Shown here piece after piece: positions 9,000 to 16,526 of a stretch of 33,204 nt of DNA. Each line of letters begins with the position of its first letter. The first letter of the stretch is position 1. The stretch is from Gammaproteobacteria bacterium (lineage in GTDB: Bacteria; Pseudomonadota; Gammaproteobacteria; SZUA-152): NCBI GenBank assembly GCA_022340845.1, contig JAJDNG010000111.1:1-33204 (forward strand), read 5' to 3'. The translations under genes were made by a program, and so were the position numbers. The notes under the pieces are model-generated. The model did no database searches. It had not been told where the DNA came from and saw only the letters and a list, made by a program, of their open reading frames with translations.

Positions 9000-9020
9000 T
9001 GTGGATAACTGTGTGAATAA
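9000..9020 (-). promoter_or_regulatory. Two consensus DnaA boxes in tandem
   Basis: TGTGGATAA at 9000-9008 and TGTGAATAA at 9012-9020 read TTATCCACA and TTATTCACA on the minus strand. Both fit the DnaA box consensus TTATNCACA fully, in the same orientation and 3 bp apart. An AT-rich tract lies about 60-125 bp away (about 8874-8940). The arrangement is oriC-like, but neither dnaA, dnaN, rpmH nor gidA is in the window. Confidence 0.45.
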
Positions 9021-9126
9021 GCGTTGAATATTAATCATATTGGAACCGGAATTGTTATGGTTTTATTAAAATGACTAGATTGTAACCACGCGGATTTCAT
9101 TGCGAGTGAACAATATAATCTGTCTG

Positions 9127-11310
9127 CTATAACTGTATTGGCAGGCGTCTGACCGGTTTGCCGGTGGCTGCGAATACGGCATTGGCCACCGCCGGCGCAA
9201 CCGGGGGCACACCAATTTCACCCACGCCACCGGGTGCTTCGGTGTTATTCATCAAATGCACCTCGATAACAGGGCTTTCATGCTGACGTAACAATGGATA
9301 GTCGTGAAAATTACTTTGTTGTACTCGGCCGTCGGCAAAGCTGATGGTTCCGTATAATGCCGCGGTGAGACCATAAATAACGGCGCTTTCCACTTGGGCC
9401 GTGACGATATCGGGATTAACGATGATACCGCAGTCCACAGCACACACCATTTTATGTACCCGCACGGATTGCGCGCCCGGCTTGCCGGTTAATGAGATTT
9501 CCGCTACTTGCGCCACATAGCTGTCGAAGCTGTGCACGATAGCGATACCGCGATGCCTGCCCTCGGGAGGCGGCTCATGCCAACGAGCTTTATCAGCGGC
9601 CAATTGCAGGACCTGCAAATAGCGCGGTTGGTCTTTGAGCAAATACAGACGCAGTTCCAGAGGGTCTTTACCGCCTAATACAGCGATTTCATCCAGAAAT
9701 GATTCTACAATAAAACCATTTTGGGAATGACCCACCGAGCGCCAGAACCCCACCGGTACCGGCGAGGGCGCCATGGCATAGCGCAATTGGAAATTCGGCA
9801 AGGTGTAGGGGAGGTGGGCGGTGCCTTCGATAGAGGTTGGGTCCACACCACGCAATAAGATTGCGGGCAAGGGAACTAAGCGCTTGAGGATAGACTGGCT
9901 AACCATGGCATGACTCCAGGCCACCGGCCAGCCGTCATCATTTACTGCGGCTTGTAACTGGTTATAAGACGCCGGGCGATAAAAATCATGTTGCGTGTCT
10001 TGTTCGCGGGTCCATAGGACTTTGACCGGTTGGTTAACAGTTTTGGCTATTTGCACGGCGTCGGCGACAAAATCCGTTTCCCCACGTCGACCGAAGCCGC
10101 CACCTAAATACGTGGTGTGTACGAAGACTTGGTCTGTCGCCAATCCCGTGATTTTCGCCGCGACCGCCTGGCTGGCGCCTTGTGCCTGGGTAGGCACCCA
10201 AACGTCACAGCGATCGTCCTGAACGTGGGCGGTGCAATTCATGGGTTCCATGCAGGCATGGGCCAGATATGGCGCTTCATAGATTGCGTTTATGCGTTTA
10301 CTACCAGAGGCCAACGCTTTTTCTACGTCACCGATGGTGCGCACGGTTTTAGCGTTGTCCACTTGCGCCTTGAAATCACTATTGATGGATTGCGAACTGA
10401 GTGACGCGTGTTCGCTGGCTTGCCACTGTATTTGCAGGGCTTCGCAGCCTTTTTTGGCGGCCCAGAAATGGCTGGCGACCACGGCAACGCCGGAGTCAAT
10501 GGCGATCACTTCCCGCACCCCCGCGATAGTTTTCGCCGCGCCGGCATCAAAGGATTTGAGCTTGGCGCCCAGCACGGGACTTCTGGCCACGCAGGCGATG
10601 AGCATATCGGGTATTTGCACGTCAATGCCGAAAACAGCTTCGCCCGTGACTTTATGCGGTATATCCAGGCGCGGTTGCGGTTGGCCGATGAGAGTGAATT
10701 GCTGCGGTGATTTTAGTACGACCTTATCGGGAACGTCTAAGGAGGCCGCTTTGTCCACCAGTTCACCGAATCGCAAATGGCGGTCAGTGGCTTTATGCCA
10801 CACAGTACTTTGTCTTGCGGAGCATTCCTGTCGATCGACCTGCCAGGTTAACGCGGCGGCTTGGATGAGCATTTCCCGCGCCGCGGCTCCCGCTTCCCGC
10901 AGGGGTTGCCAAAATCCCCGGATGGATTGGCTGCCACCGGTGAGCTGTCTGCTGTGATTCGGATTGGCAAACGCTTTATGCGCTGGCGCGAATTGGATTT
11001 CAATTTTGTTCCATTGTGCCGCCAACTCCTCGGCAATCAACATAGGCAGTGCCGTTGCGACACCTTGTCCCATTTCCGATGACGGCAACATAATGGTGAC
11101 TTTGTCGTCGGGCGTTATTCGCAGAAATACGCTTGGTAGAAAACCAATGTCGGCAGAAGCTGGATTCTCTGCGGCTATTTTGCGCAGCAACGCTTTTCCC
11201 GAACTGCTCTGGTCGCAACCGCCGATGGCAATGCCTAACAATAATCCACCGCCGGTGGATACTGTACCGGCAACAAACTGACGTCGGGAAAGGTTAACGG
11301 GATTATTCAT
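9127..11310 (-). CDS. Xanthine-oxidase-family molybdopterin-binding subunit, Tat-exported (IorB-like)
   Basis: The 727-residue large subunit of a molybdenum hydroxylase resembles isoquinoline 1-oxidoreductase beta subunits and periplasmic aldehyde dehydrogenases. The N-terminus is a twin-arginine signal (SRRQF at residues 8-12, then a hydrophobic stretch), ending with IGGC at Cys32, so the mature protein may be lipidated. Molybdopterin-contact motifs include [12 protein letters not shown] near residue 405, and the catalytic Glu is in [10 protein letters not shown] (Glu698). Its start overlaps the stop of the upstream [2Fe-2S] gene by 4 bp (ATGA), so the two are translationally coupled. The cytochrome c subunit often found with such enzymes is absent, as are XdhC/MocA-type maturation genes. 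The substrate, an aldehyde or N-heterocycle, cannot be told from sequence. Confidence 0.93.
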   Translation of the reverse strand: MNNPVNLSRRQFVAGTVSTGGGLLLGIAIGGCDQSSSGKALLRKIAAENPASADIGFLPSVFLRITPDDKVTIMLPSSEMGQGVATALPMLIAEELAAQWNKIEIQFAPAHKAFANPNHSRQLTGGSQSIRGFWQPLREAGAAAREMLIQAAALTWQVDRQECSARQSTVWHKATDRHLRFGELVDKAASLDVPDKVVLKSPQQFTLIGQPQPRLDIPHKVTGEAVFGIDVQIPDMLIACVARSPVLGAKLKSFDAGAAKTIAGVREVIAIDSGVAVVASHFWAAKKGCEALQIQWQASEHASLSSQSINSDFKAQVDNAKTVRTIGDVEKALASGSKRINAIYEAPYLAHACMEPMNCTAHVQDDRCDVWVPTQAQGASQAVAAKITGLATDQVFVHTTYLGGGFGRRGETDFVADAVQIAKTVNQPVKVLWTREQDTQHDFYRPASYNQLQAAVNDDGWPVAWSHAMVSQSILKRLVPLPAILLRGVDPTSIEGTAHLPYTLPNFQLRYAMAPSPVPVGFWRSVGHSQNGFIVESFLDEIAVLGGKDPLELRLYLLKDQPRYLQVLQLAADKARWHEPPPEGRHRGIAIVHSFDSYVAQVAEISLTGKPGAQSVRVHKMVCAVDCGIIVNPDIVTAQVESAVIYGLTAALYGTISFADGRVQQSNFHDYPLLRQHESPVIEVHLMNNTEAPGGVGEIGVPPVAPAVANAVFAATGKPVRRLPIQL

Positions 11311-11780
11311 GAACTTGGCGGGGTTTGTTCCTCTATTTGAGCTGCGCGTTTGATGGCTTTACGAATGCGTTGATAAGTGCCGCAACGGCACAATATGCCG
11401 GACATGACTTCGTCTATGTCTTGATCCGTGGGATTGGGCCGTTCTTTTAACAATGCCACCGCTTGCATGATTTGCCCCGATTGGCAATACCCGCACTGTG
11501 GAACTTGCTCTTCAATCCAGGCCCGTTGCACGGGATGGCTATTGTCTGTGGAAAGACCTTCTATGGTGGTAATGGATTTGTTGGCGGCAATGGCGATGGG
11601 GGTGACACAGGATCGGATAGCTTTGCCATCCATGTGTACTGTGCAAGCACCACATACCGAAATACCGCAACTGTATTTAGTGCCGGTCAACCCGATGATA
11701 TCGCGGATCACCCACAATAACGGCATGTCCGCTTCCACATCCACGTTGTGTTGTTTACCGTTGATCGTTATCGAATACAT
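11307..11780 (-). CDS. [2Fe-2S] subunit of the molybdenum hydroxylase (IorA-like)
   Basis: A 157-residue small subunit with both clusters of the family. The plant-ferredoxin-type site uses Cys38, Cys43, Cys46 and Cys58 ([21 protein letters not shown] with the usual spacing). The C-terminal helical site uses Cys96 and Cys99 (CGYCQSGQI) and Cys131 and Cys133 (CRCGTYQRI). It passes electrons from the molybdenum centre of the large subunit encoded just downstream. It has no signal peptide, consistent with folding with the Tat-exported partner and hitch-hiking through the Tat system. The ATG at 11780 has an AAGGGCGG sequence 6 bp upstream. It is the first gene of a two-gene operon; the promoter must lie in 11781-12001. 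Confidence 0.94.
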   Translation of the reverse strand: MYSITINGKQHNVDVEADMPLLWVIRDIIGLTGTKYSCGISVCGACTVHMDGKAIRSCVTPIAIAANKSITTIEGLSTDNSHPVQRAWIEEQVPQCGYCQSGQIMQAVALLKERPNPTDQDIDEVMSGILCRCGTYQRIRKAIKRAAQIEEQTPPSS

Positions 11781-11961
11781 TTTGATCCGCCCTTAAGTAT
11801 TGGTGGAGTATCAATGCATAGTGTAAATCCAGGAGCGGTATGTTGCCAGTGTGGAGTATTAACTTGACATAATTTTGCGAGCGCGCCCGGCGCTAAGGCG
11901 GTATTAATGTTGCGTGGTGCCAGCAGCCCATTGGTTGCTATTCCATCGGTTGAAAGAAAAG

Positions 11962-12000
11962 GCGCTAACGCGGTCTAATCGTCCAACGCGGATTTAGCGC
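11962..12000 (-). terminator. Probable intrinsic terminator after the 364-residue hypothetical gene
   Basis: Read on the minus strand directly after the stop codon at 12002-12004: GCGCTAA, then CGCG, a loop, CGCG, and TTAGCGCC, followed by a T-rich run (TTTTCTTTC). The outer 7-bp arms (11962-11968 and 11994-12000) are perfect. It would also insulate the molybdenum hydroxylase operon promoter from read-through. Confidence 0.45.
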
Positions 12001-12001
12001 G

Positions 12002-13096
12002 TTATTTTTTAAATTTTTTCAACAGTTTTTTAAATATATTACCGGAGGATGTACGCTCGTCGCCGGATTCCTCTCCAGTGAACAAAGGTTGATCCCCCCA
12101 GGTCAATATGAAATCCATACCCCCATCACTGCCGTGGATTTGTAAAAATTGTCCCGCGGCGACGGCGTCGACAAACTGCTGCCAATGGGTTGGGGTGAAG
12201 TCCATGACATATCCGTCTTCATAAATGGAAGCGCCGTCATTGGTCTGACCGGGTTCCAAGAGGATAAAACTCCCCGCGATAGACTCACCGGCAGCATTGG
12301 TCTTCATATGCATTTCCGTGGCATTGTTTTCGGCAAACCACACCAAACAGCCCTCATGTGTTGGCTGCAATTGAAGCAATAAACACAGGGATTTGTTGGC
12401 AGGGTGTTTCTTTAAGCCGTTTGCCAACGCAGTACGTGCCGCAACGGGTAAATTCAACACCACTTGATCTCCGCCAAACATATAGACGGAGGCCTGCTTA
12501 ACCGGGGTACGCGGGATATTTTTAAGCTGGCTTTTTTGCACAATCGGTTGCCAATTGATACTTTTTCTTCCCCGGGCGTTCGCGGCTAGACAGGGATAGC
12601 GTTTTTGCTCGAATCCCAATCGTGATATTACCCGGGTCAGTCCGTAGGTATGCGCCGCGAGAAATTCATCCTTGGTCAACAATATCGCCGACAGAGTCGG
12701 CCGGGTGAACGGGGCATTGGGAATTTCCACCAGGGGAAAGGTGCACGCAAGCGCGGGAAAGCCGAACAAGCCTTTTTCCCCCAGTTTAATAACGTCGCCG
12801 GCATGGATGGATTTTTGTGTGGCGTACTTGTACAGCAATAAAAACAACTGCAATGGCTGCGAGGGAAATTTAGTGGTGTCTTCTCCTTCCTGCGACTGGA
12901 GGGTGAATACGATTTCTTTTTGTTTTAATGACAAAAAACCATCGCTCACATAGGACCAGCAAGGGACGGTTTTGCCACCCACGGGAACGTAATGCAAATA
13001 AATACTGACTGCCAGTCGGTTGGGAACGATACCCAATTTGATGGGGAATTGGCCTTTGCTGCCGCTGATGATTTTGATGACGTTATTTTTGTTCAT
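12002..13096 (-). CDS. Hypothetical protein, 364 aa, family not recognised
   Basis: I do not recognise this protein. It has no signal peptide or membrane segment, so it is probably cytoplasmic. Two parts are suggested: residues about 1-180, rich in beta-strand-like hydrophobic alternation (FPIKLGIVPNRLAVSIYLHY, LQLFLLLYKYATQ), and residues about 205-345 (VYMFGGDQVVLNLPVAARTA, YVMDFTPTHWQQFVDAVAAG). They are joined by a basic linker, and the protein ends in a strongly basic tail (FKKLLKKFKK). Codon use resembles neighbouring genes and the reading frame is long and clean, so it is very likely real. The ATG at 13096 has no clear Shine-Dalgarno. It lies 234 bp downstream of an antitoxin-like gene on the same strand, but the gap argues against tight coupling. 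Confidence 0.75.
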   Translation of the reverse strand: MNKNNVIKIISGSKGQFPIKLGIVPNRLAVSIYLHYVPVGGKTVPCWSYVSDGFLSLKQKEIVFTLQSQEGEDTTKFPSQPLQLFLLLYKYATQKSIHAGDVIKLGEKGLFGFPALACTFPLVEIPNAPFTRPTLSAILLTKDEFLAAHTYGLTRVISRLGFEQKRYPCLAANARGRKSINWQPIVQKSQLKNIPRTPVKQASVYMFGGDQVVLNLPVAARTALANGLKKHPANKSLCLLLQLQPTHEGCLVWFAENNATEMHMKTNAAGESIAGSFILLEPGQTNDGASIYEDGYVMDFTPTHWQQFVDAVAAGQFLQIHGSDGGMDFILTWGDQPLFTGEESGDERTSSGNIFKKLLKKFKK

Positions 13097-13330
13097 ATTT
13101 GCGGCATCATGGCGTGGACAGACTGCTCCGGTGTCGGTTTGGGAAATGAGATATCATTGTGTTGGTGGACGGATTCCTTCGCCCGCAATAAAGCCGCAAT
13201 GTGGTTATATCCTTGACCATAAAAGTGTTAATAATACTGGTAACCGCAGGCCAAAATCAAAGAAAAAATAACGTAATTTCAAGGAAGTTACGGCAGAATT
13301 CGGAGAAACTTTAGTGATGGTGGGGTGTTT

Positions 13331-13720
13331 TTAGTGACCCCAGCTATCCTCGCCATTTAAAAGATTCAAGATATATTCCATGCCGTCCAAACCATGGATG
13401 AGCATGATATCCAAGGGCGATTTGTTGCCAAAACTCTCTGAATGCGTGGTGATCCAGTAATTTGCTGCGGTTGCGTTGTGGGGATACAAACTGTCTATGG
13501 CATTGCTGATGGACAAAATGAAATGCGCTCGCTGCAAAAACTGTGGATTCGCCGGTACTTCCATGCCGGCCCGATAGCGGTTCAACGTGCGTGGCTTGGT
13601 GTCTTGCGGCAGGCCTAATAAGGCAATTTGGTCATGCGCGTCCAGTTTCCAGTCATTAAAAACAGTGAGCAGGGTTTTGGTGAGGTCTATTTGTTGCTCG
13701 TGGTCGGATTGTTCAGACAT
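13331..13720 (-). CDS. MbcA/ParS/Xre-type antitoxin (DUF2384-like), no adjacent RES toxin
   Basis: A 129-residue protein. Residues about 10-60 look like the Xre-like helical DNA-binding region of this family (LTVFNDWKLDAHDQIALLGL, then RTLNRYRAG). The C-terminal half matches the toxin-binding domain pattern: an alpha-helical segment, then ESFGNKSPLDIML and GLDGMEYILNLLNG. In characterised pairs such as MbcT-MbcA, Xre-RES and ParT-ParS, the antitoxin neutralises a RES-domain NAD+-degrading or ADP-ribosylating toxin encoded directly downstream. Here the next gene, after 234 bp, is an unrelated unknown protein, and no RES-like frame is visible. It could be an orphan regulator, a relic, or have a new partner. 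Family assignment is from memory of motif pattern. Confidence 0.75.
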   Translation of the reverse strand: MSEQSDHEQQIDLTKTLLTVFNDWKLDAHDQIALLGLPQDTKPRTLNRYRAGMEVPANPQFLQRAHFILSISNAIDSLYPHNATAANYWITTHSESFGNKSPLDIMLIHGLDGMEYILNLLNGEDSWGH

Positions 13721-13917
13721 GGCAATGCGTACGTGGTTAACTATGATATGTATTAATATACGGTTTTATTAAAACAAGCTGTGCCAATGTTGACGTGCAA
13801 CAGAAGATTTGTTTCACGATAACAGAATATGGCTAGCGATGCGATGTATAACCAACTATATGGTTTCAACGTATAAATAAAATTTTAGTCGACATACATG
13901 TTATTTTATTTGCTCGG

Positions 13918-14236
13918 TTAGGCGTTAGCGGTATCTCCGGCTTGCGCCAGCCACTTTTTAAAATCCGGCTCGGATTCAAACCCTGGCGTATCCGCCAGTC
14001 CCCAGCCTTTCATGGGCTTGCCCGTGGGCTTGAATGGGCTGACGTGGGTACGTCGCAATGCCGACTCCGTCCGCGTTTGTTCCTATGCGTAAAATGAGGG
14101 AATCCGCCTGAATCCCACAAACCCTATTGTCGTTCTGCAAATAACACTTACCGCCAAACATTTTTCTGTGATCGGTCTTCTTCCAGAGCGTAATAACCTT
14201 GTCGATCCGTTTGTTTAAATCATCGTTGTGCGCCAT
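13918..14236 (-). pseudogene. TfoX N-terminal-domain protein, split by one-base frameshift
   Basis: The frame from ATG 14236 (AAGGGA site upstream) encodes 58 residues including HRKMFGGKCYLQNDNRVCGI and DSLILRIG, the start of a TfoX N-terminal domain. At about 14062 the match jumps frame: from 14061 down to the stop at 13918 another frame gives 47 residues beginning ALRRTHVSPFKPTGKPMKGW and ending WLAQAGDTANA, the expected second half. One extra base separates the two parts; the joined product would be 105 residues, the normal length for this domain. TfoX-like proteins are linked to competence regulation, but many single-domain members have unknown roles. It is either a recent pseudogene or a sequencing/assembly error. 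Confidence 0.85.
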
Positions 14237-14318
14237 CTTGGTGTTCCCTTGCAGGAATACAACGAATTTTGCGTGTACGAGAAGTAGTATAAAATCCAAC
14301 CGATAAACTCAACGAGGA

Positions 14319-14534
14319 GTGGCAGAGCTGGAAAAACAATACATATTTTTCGATACCGGAAAAGGCTGCCTGCTGGCACTGGTCTTATACAGCATGGCGA
14401 TGGTTGTTCTAGGAAGCGTATTCTTTTTGGTACCCTACCACCGTTGGTTACATATGGTAATCAGTTTGGCGGTATTTGCGGCCGTATCGCATTATGTATT
14501 CGCGGCGGATAAAAAACGCAAAACAAAGATGTAA
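14319..14534 (+). CDS. Small membrane protein, 71 aa, two transmembrane segments
   Basis: A short hydrophobic protein with two predicted transmembrane helices (CLLALVLYSMAMVVLGSVFFL and the segment following HRWLHMVISLAVFAAV), a charged N-terminus and a basic tail (AADKKRKTKM). The family is not recognised. The frame begins with GTG at 14319, but the only good purine-rich site (GAGGAG) runs directly into that codon, so the real start could be a CTG at about 14328 or a downstream ATG. It diverges from the broken TfoX gene and is followed 72 bp later by the LapA-domain gene on the same strand. The membrane-like composition supports a real gene; function is unknown. Confidence 0.5.
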   Translation: MAELEKQYIFFDTGKGCLLALVLYSMAMVVLGSVFFLVPYHRWLHMVISLAVFAAVSHYVFAADKKRKTKM

Positions 14535-14606
14535 TGATTTGTGTTAATGTTGCGTTAGCATTTTTTGAAGAAAAACACGTTTGTAAAAACGGCATAAGGA
14601 CAATTC

Positions 14607-14858
14607 ATGATGACGACGAAAAATAATGTTAAATTGATTATTAGTTTGATACTGGTCGTGCTGTTGGTGGTTTTTATCGTTCAAAACGCAGCGGTGGTGG
14701 AATTGCACTTTTTGTTTTGGACATTATCCATGTCGCGATCATTAATGATCTTGTTTGTGTTATTTATTGGCTTGCTGGTGGGCTGGATCGTCGGCAGTCA
14801 ATTTCATCATAAACCTTCAACTGATGAAAACCAGGCAAATCAGCCAAACTCAAAATAG
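14607..14858 (+). CDS. LapA-domain (DUF1049) inner-membrane protein
   Basis: An 83-residue protein with two transmembrane segments and the family's conserved middle: IVQNAAVVELHFLFW between helix 1 and helix 2 (SLMILFVLFIGLLVGWIVG). LapA (YciS) in enterobacteria forms a complex with LapB (YciM) that controls lipopolysaccharide synthesis through LpxC degradation. In many gammaproteobacteria lapA sits next to lapB, but no lapB is visible here, so this may be a paralogue. The ATG at 14607 has an AAGGA site about 8 bp upstream. The hydrophilic tail (HHKPSTDENQANQPNSK) is short. Confidence 0.85.
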   Translation: MMTTKNNVKLIISLILVVLLVVFIVQNAAVVELHFLFWTLSMSRSLMILFVLFIGLLVGWIVGSQFHHKPSTDENQANQPNSK

Positions 14859-14871
14859 CCATCAACAAAGG

Positions 14872-15030
14872 TTATTTATCCTTTGCCGGCGTTTTAGCGT
14901 TGGCTTGTTTTTTATCGTTTTCACGGGCTTCTTCCAATTCTTTGCGAATAGGTTCGGTGCGGCCGATTTCACGACCTATGTAATAACCCAGTAAAACCAG
15001 TGCGGCTCCGGTCAACACGCGTACTATCAT
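14872..15030 (-). CDS. Small single-pass membrane protein, 52 aa
   Basis: A 52-codon frame with one N-terminal transmembrane segment containing small residues (VLTGAALVLLGYYIGREIGR), followed by a highly charged tail rich in Glu, Lys and Ala (RKELEEARENDKKQANAK). The ATG at 15030 is preceded by AGGTGA with 6-bp spacing, good support for translation. It lies tail-to-tail with the LapA-domain gene, separated by 13 bp, and downstream of the phosphodiesterase gene on the same strand, 45 bp after that gene ends. No family is recognised; the shape resembles small membrane scaffolds or regulators. Confidence 0.6.
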   Translation of the reverse strand: MIVRVLTGAALVLLGYYIGREIGRTEPIRKELEEARENDKKQANAKTPAKDK

Positions 15031-15075
15031 TTCGATTCACCTATTGAGTTTGTAAAGTTGTTTATCGGCTTGACG

Positions 15076-16263
15076 TTAACATTTTGCCACTATCAGTGGA
15101 ACCATCAGTTCCCGTTCATCCAGGCCGCCGTGCACACCGATCTGCGCAAACGGCTTTTCACCCATTAGACAATCCTTTATAACATGGTTCGAATTCATAA
15201 TAAGGGTGTAATCGCCGATTCGCTGCGCCAGTTTGCCACTGGGTTCCCCTAAACCAAAATAGCCGGCCTCGATCAGATCTTCGCTGCGATACAGCTCACA
15301 TTGTGAGGCGAGATGGCGTTGTATATAGGCCTCGAAGGCGCCGGATTTATTGGGCTTGACATAACAATACGCTACTCTGGGTTCGCCGCACAGGGGTAAG
15401 GCCAATGTCTCTGCCAACTCGGGATGGTGATCCAGGTGAATGGTTGTTTCGCTCGCACTGTCGATCAGTCCATGGTCCGCCGTCATAATGACTACGCTGT
15501 CCGTGCCTTGCAAAAAGCTTAATAACTCCGAGAATTCCTCATCCAGATCTTTGAAGTGCTGGTGCACGATATCACTGTCCACACCGTGCACATGGCATAG
15601 CGCGTCGAAATCGGCCCAATAGGCATGGATGTATTTTTTCGCATCATTCATTTTGGCCAGGTTGATGATTTGCCCAAAAAAGTCCGACAAGCCGTAATAT
15701 TCAACTCTCTCCGCTCCCATTGTGGTTAGTACACTATAGTTTGAATCGATAATGCGTTTATGGTTGATCACGTAAGACAAACGCTTTAAATGGGTAAATA
15801 CTGGGTTCAGCTGCAATACCTTTGATATCTGGATTCTGTCAGAGTTGAACGGTTGCATGGTGACTCTGGGAGTAAACGGCAGCACCGCCGTCACACAACC
15901 CAATTCTTTGAAGTGCATAAACCAGCCGGTAACGGCGTGTTGCATGGGAGCCACTGCCGTGGCAAACGTGGTGATGGCAGAGGATGTGGTAGTGGGGAAC
16001 ACCGAAGTCATGGATGTCTTGAGGTGTTTTGCAATAACGCTGTCCGCACCATGGCGTTTAATATAGTGATATCCCAAGCCGTCTATGAGTATCAGGATAA
16101 TGTTTTTGGATTCGCGAAGTTCGGCGATGGATAAATGGGGATGCGGGGCATAAGGAGAAATGGATGCATCACACGCCTGACAAACCGCGCTCATCACATT
16201 CACAATGCTGCCGTCTTGATAATTAGGTTTATTCATCAAATCTTGGCTAATAAATTGGGCCAC
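15076..16263 (-). CDS. Type I phosphodiesterase / alkaline-phosphatase-superfamily hydrolase
   Basis: The 395-residue protein belongs to the alkaline phosphatase superfamily, type I phosphodiesterase/nucleotide pyrophosphatase branch. Metal and nucleophile positions are visible: Asp61 in LILIDGLGYH, the Thr cluster at 91-93 in VFPTTTSSAITTF, Asp and His in WADFDALCHVHG, Asp-His in IMTADHGLID, and a final His in IGVHGGLDERELMVPL. It lacks a signal peptide, so it is probably cytoplasmic. The substrate, a phosphodiester or pyrophosphate, is unknown. The start is a GTG with only a weak upstream site; an ATG at 16236 (MNKPNYQDG) is a fair alternative. It diverges from argS across 263 bp. The 52-residue membrane gene follows on the same strand. 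Confidence 0.88.
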   Translation of the reverse strand: MAQFISQDLMNKPNYQDGSIVNVMSAVCQACDASISPYAPHPHLSIAELRESKNIILILIDGLGYHYIKRHGADSVIAKHLKTSMTSVFPTTTSSAITTFATAVAPMQHAVTGWFMHFKELGCVTAVLPFTPRVTMQPFNSDRIQISKVLQLNPVFTHLKRLSYVINHKRIIDSNYSVLTTMGAERVEYYGLSDFFGQIINLAKMNDAKKYIHAYWADFDALCHVHGVDSDIVHQHFKDLDEEFSELLSFLQGTDSVVIMTADHGLIDSASETTIHLDHHPELAETLALPLCGEPRVAYCYVKPNKSGAFEAYIQRHLASQCELYRSEDLIEAGYFGLGEPSGKLAQRIGDYTLIMNSNHVIKDCLMGEKPFAQIGVHGGLDERELMVPLIVAKC

Positions 16264-16526
16264 GAATTTCCGCGAATCCTGTTGATTATAGTAACACCGT
16301 TTTGATATTGCGCATACGCGGCGGACAATTTGCTAAGTATCTCAGCGCAAAGTATCCCGGGTTTTTTCATGAGTGTATCGCTATAGAAGTACGAGGTAGT
16401 TGCTTGCCAAGTATTCTGAGAACATCATTGCATGTGCCATTACCAGCCCTTTCTTCTTTTCCCGTCCTCATGTGGTTATAATAGGCCGCCGCCCAAAATA
16501 ACCTACGAATTAAGAATCTAAACAAA
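16264..16526. other. Divergent promoter region between phosphodiesterase gene and argS
   Basis: This 263-bp spacer lies between two divergent starts and must hold promoters for both. No gene, tRNA or clear hairpin is seen; a 68-codon minus-strand frame running into argS has no support. Confidence 0.4.

Larger units (their letters stand above)
8625..9126. other. Intergenic region upstream of mfd with repeats, AT-rich tract and DnaA-box-like sites
   Basis: No convincing gene lies in these 500 bp; a 110-codon frame beginning inside mfd and reaching 8790 is low-complexity and overlaps mfd antisense. The region must hold the mfd promoter. It contains two sets of short tandem repeats (8649-8725), a hairpin (8829-8865), an AT-rich stretch (about 8874-8940), an 8-bp inverted repeat (8958-8965 with 8988-8995), and four DnaA-box-like 9-mers between 8815 and 9020. 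These are listed separately. Confidence 0.6.
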
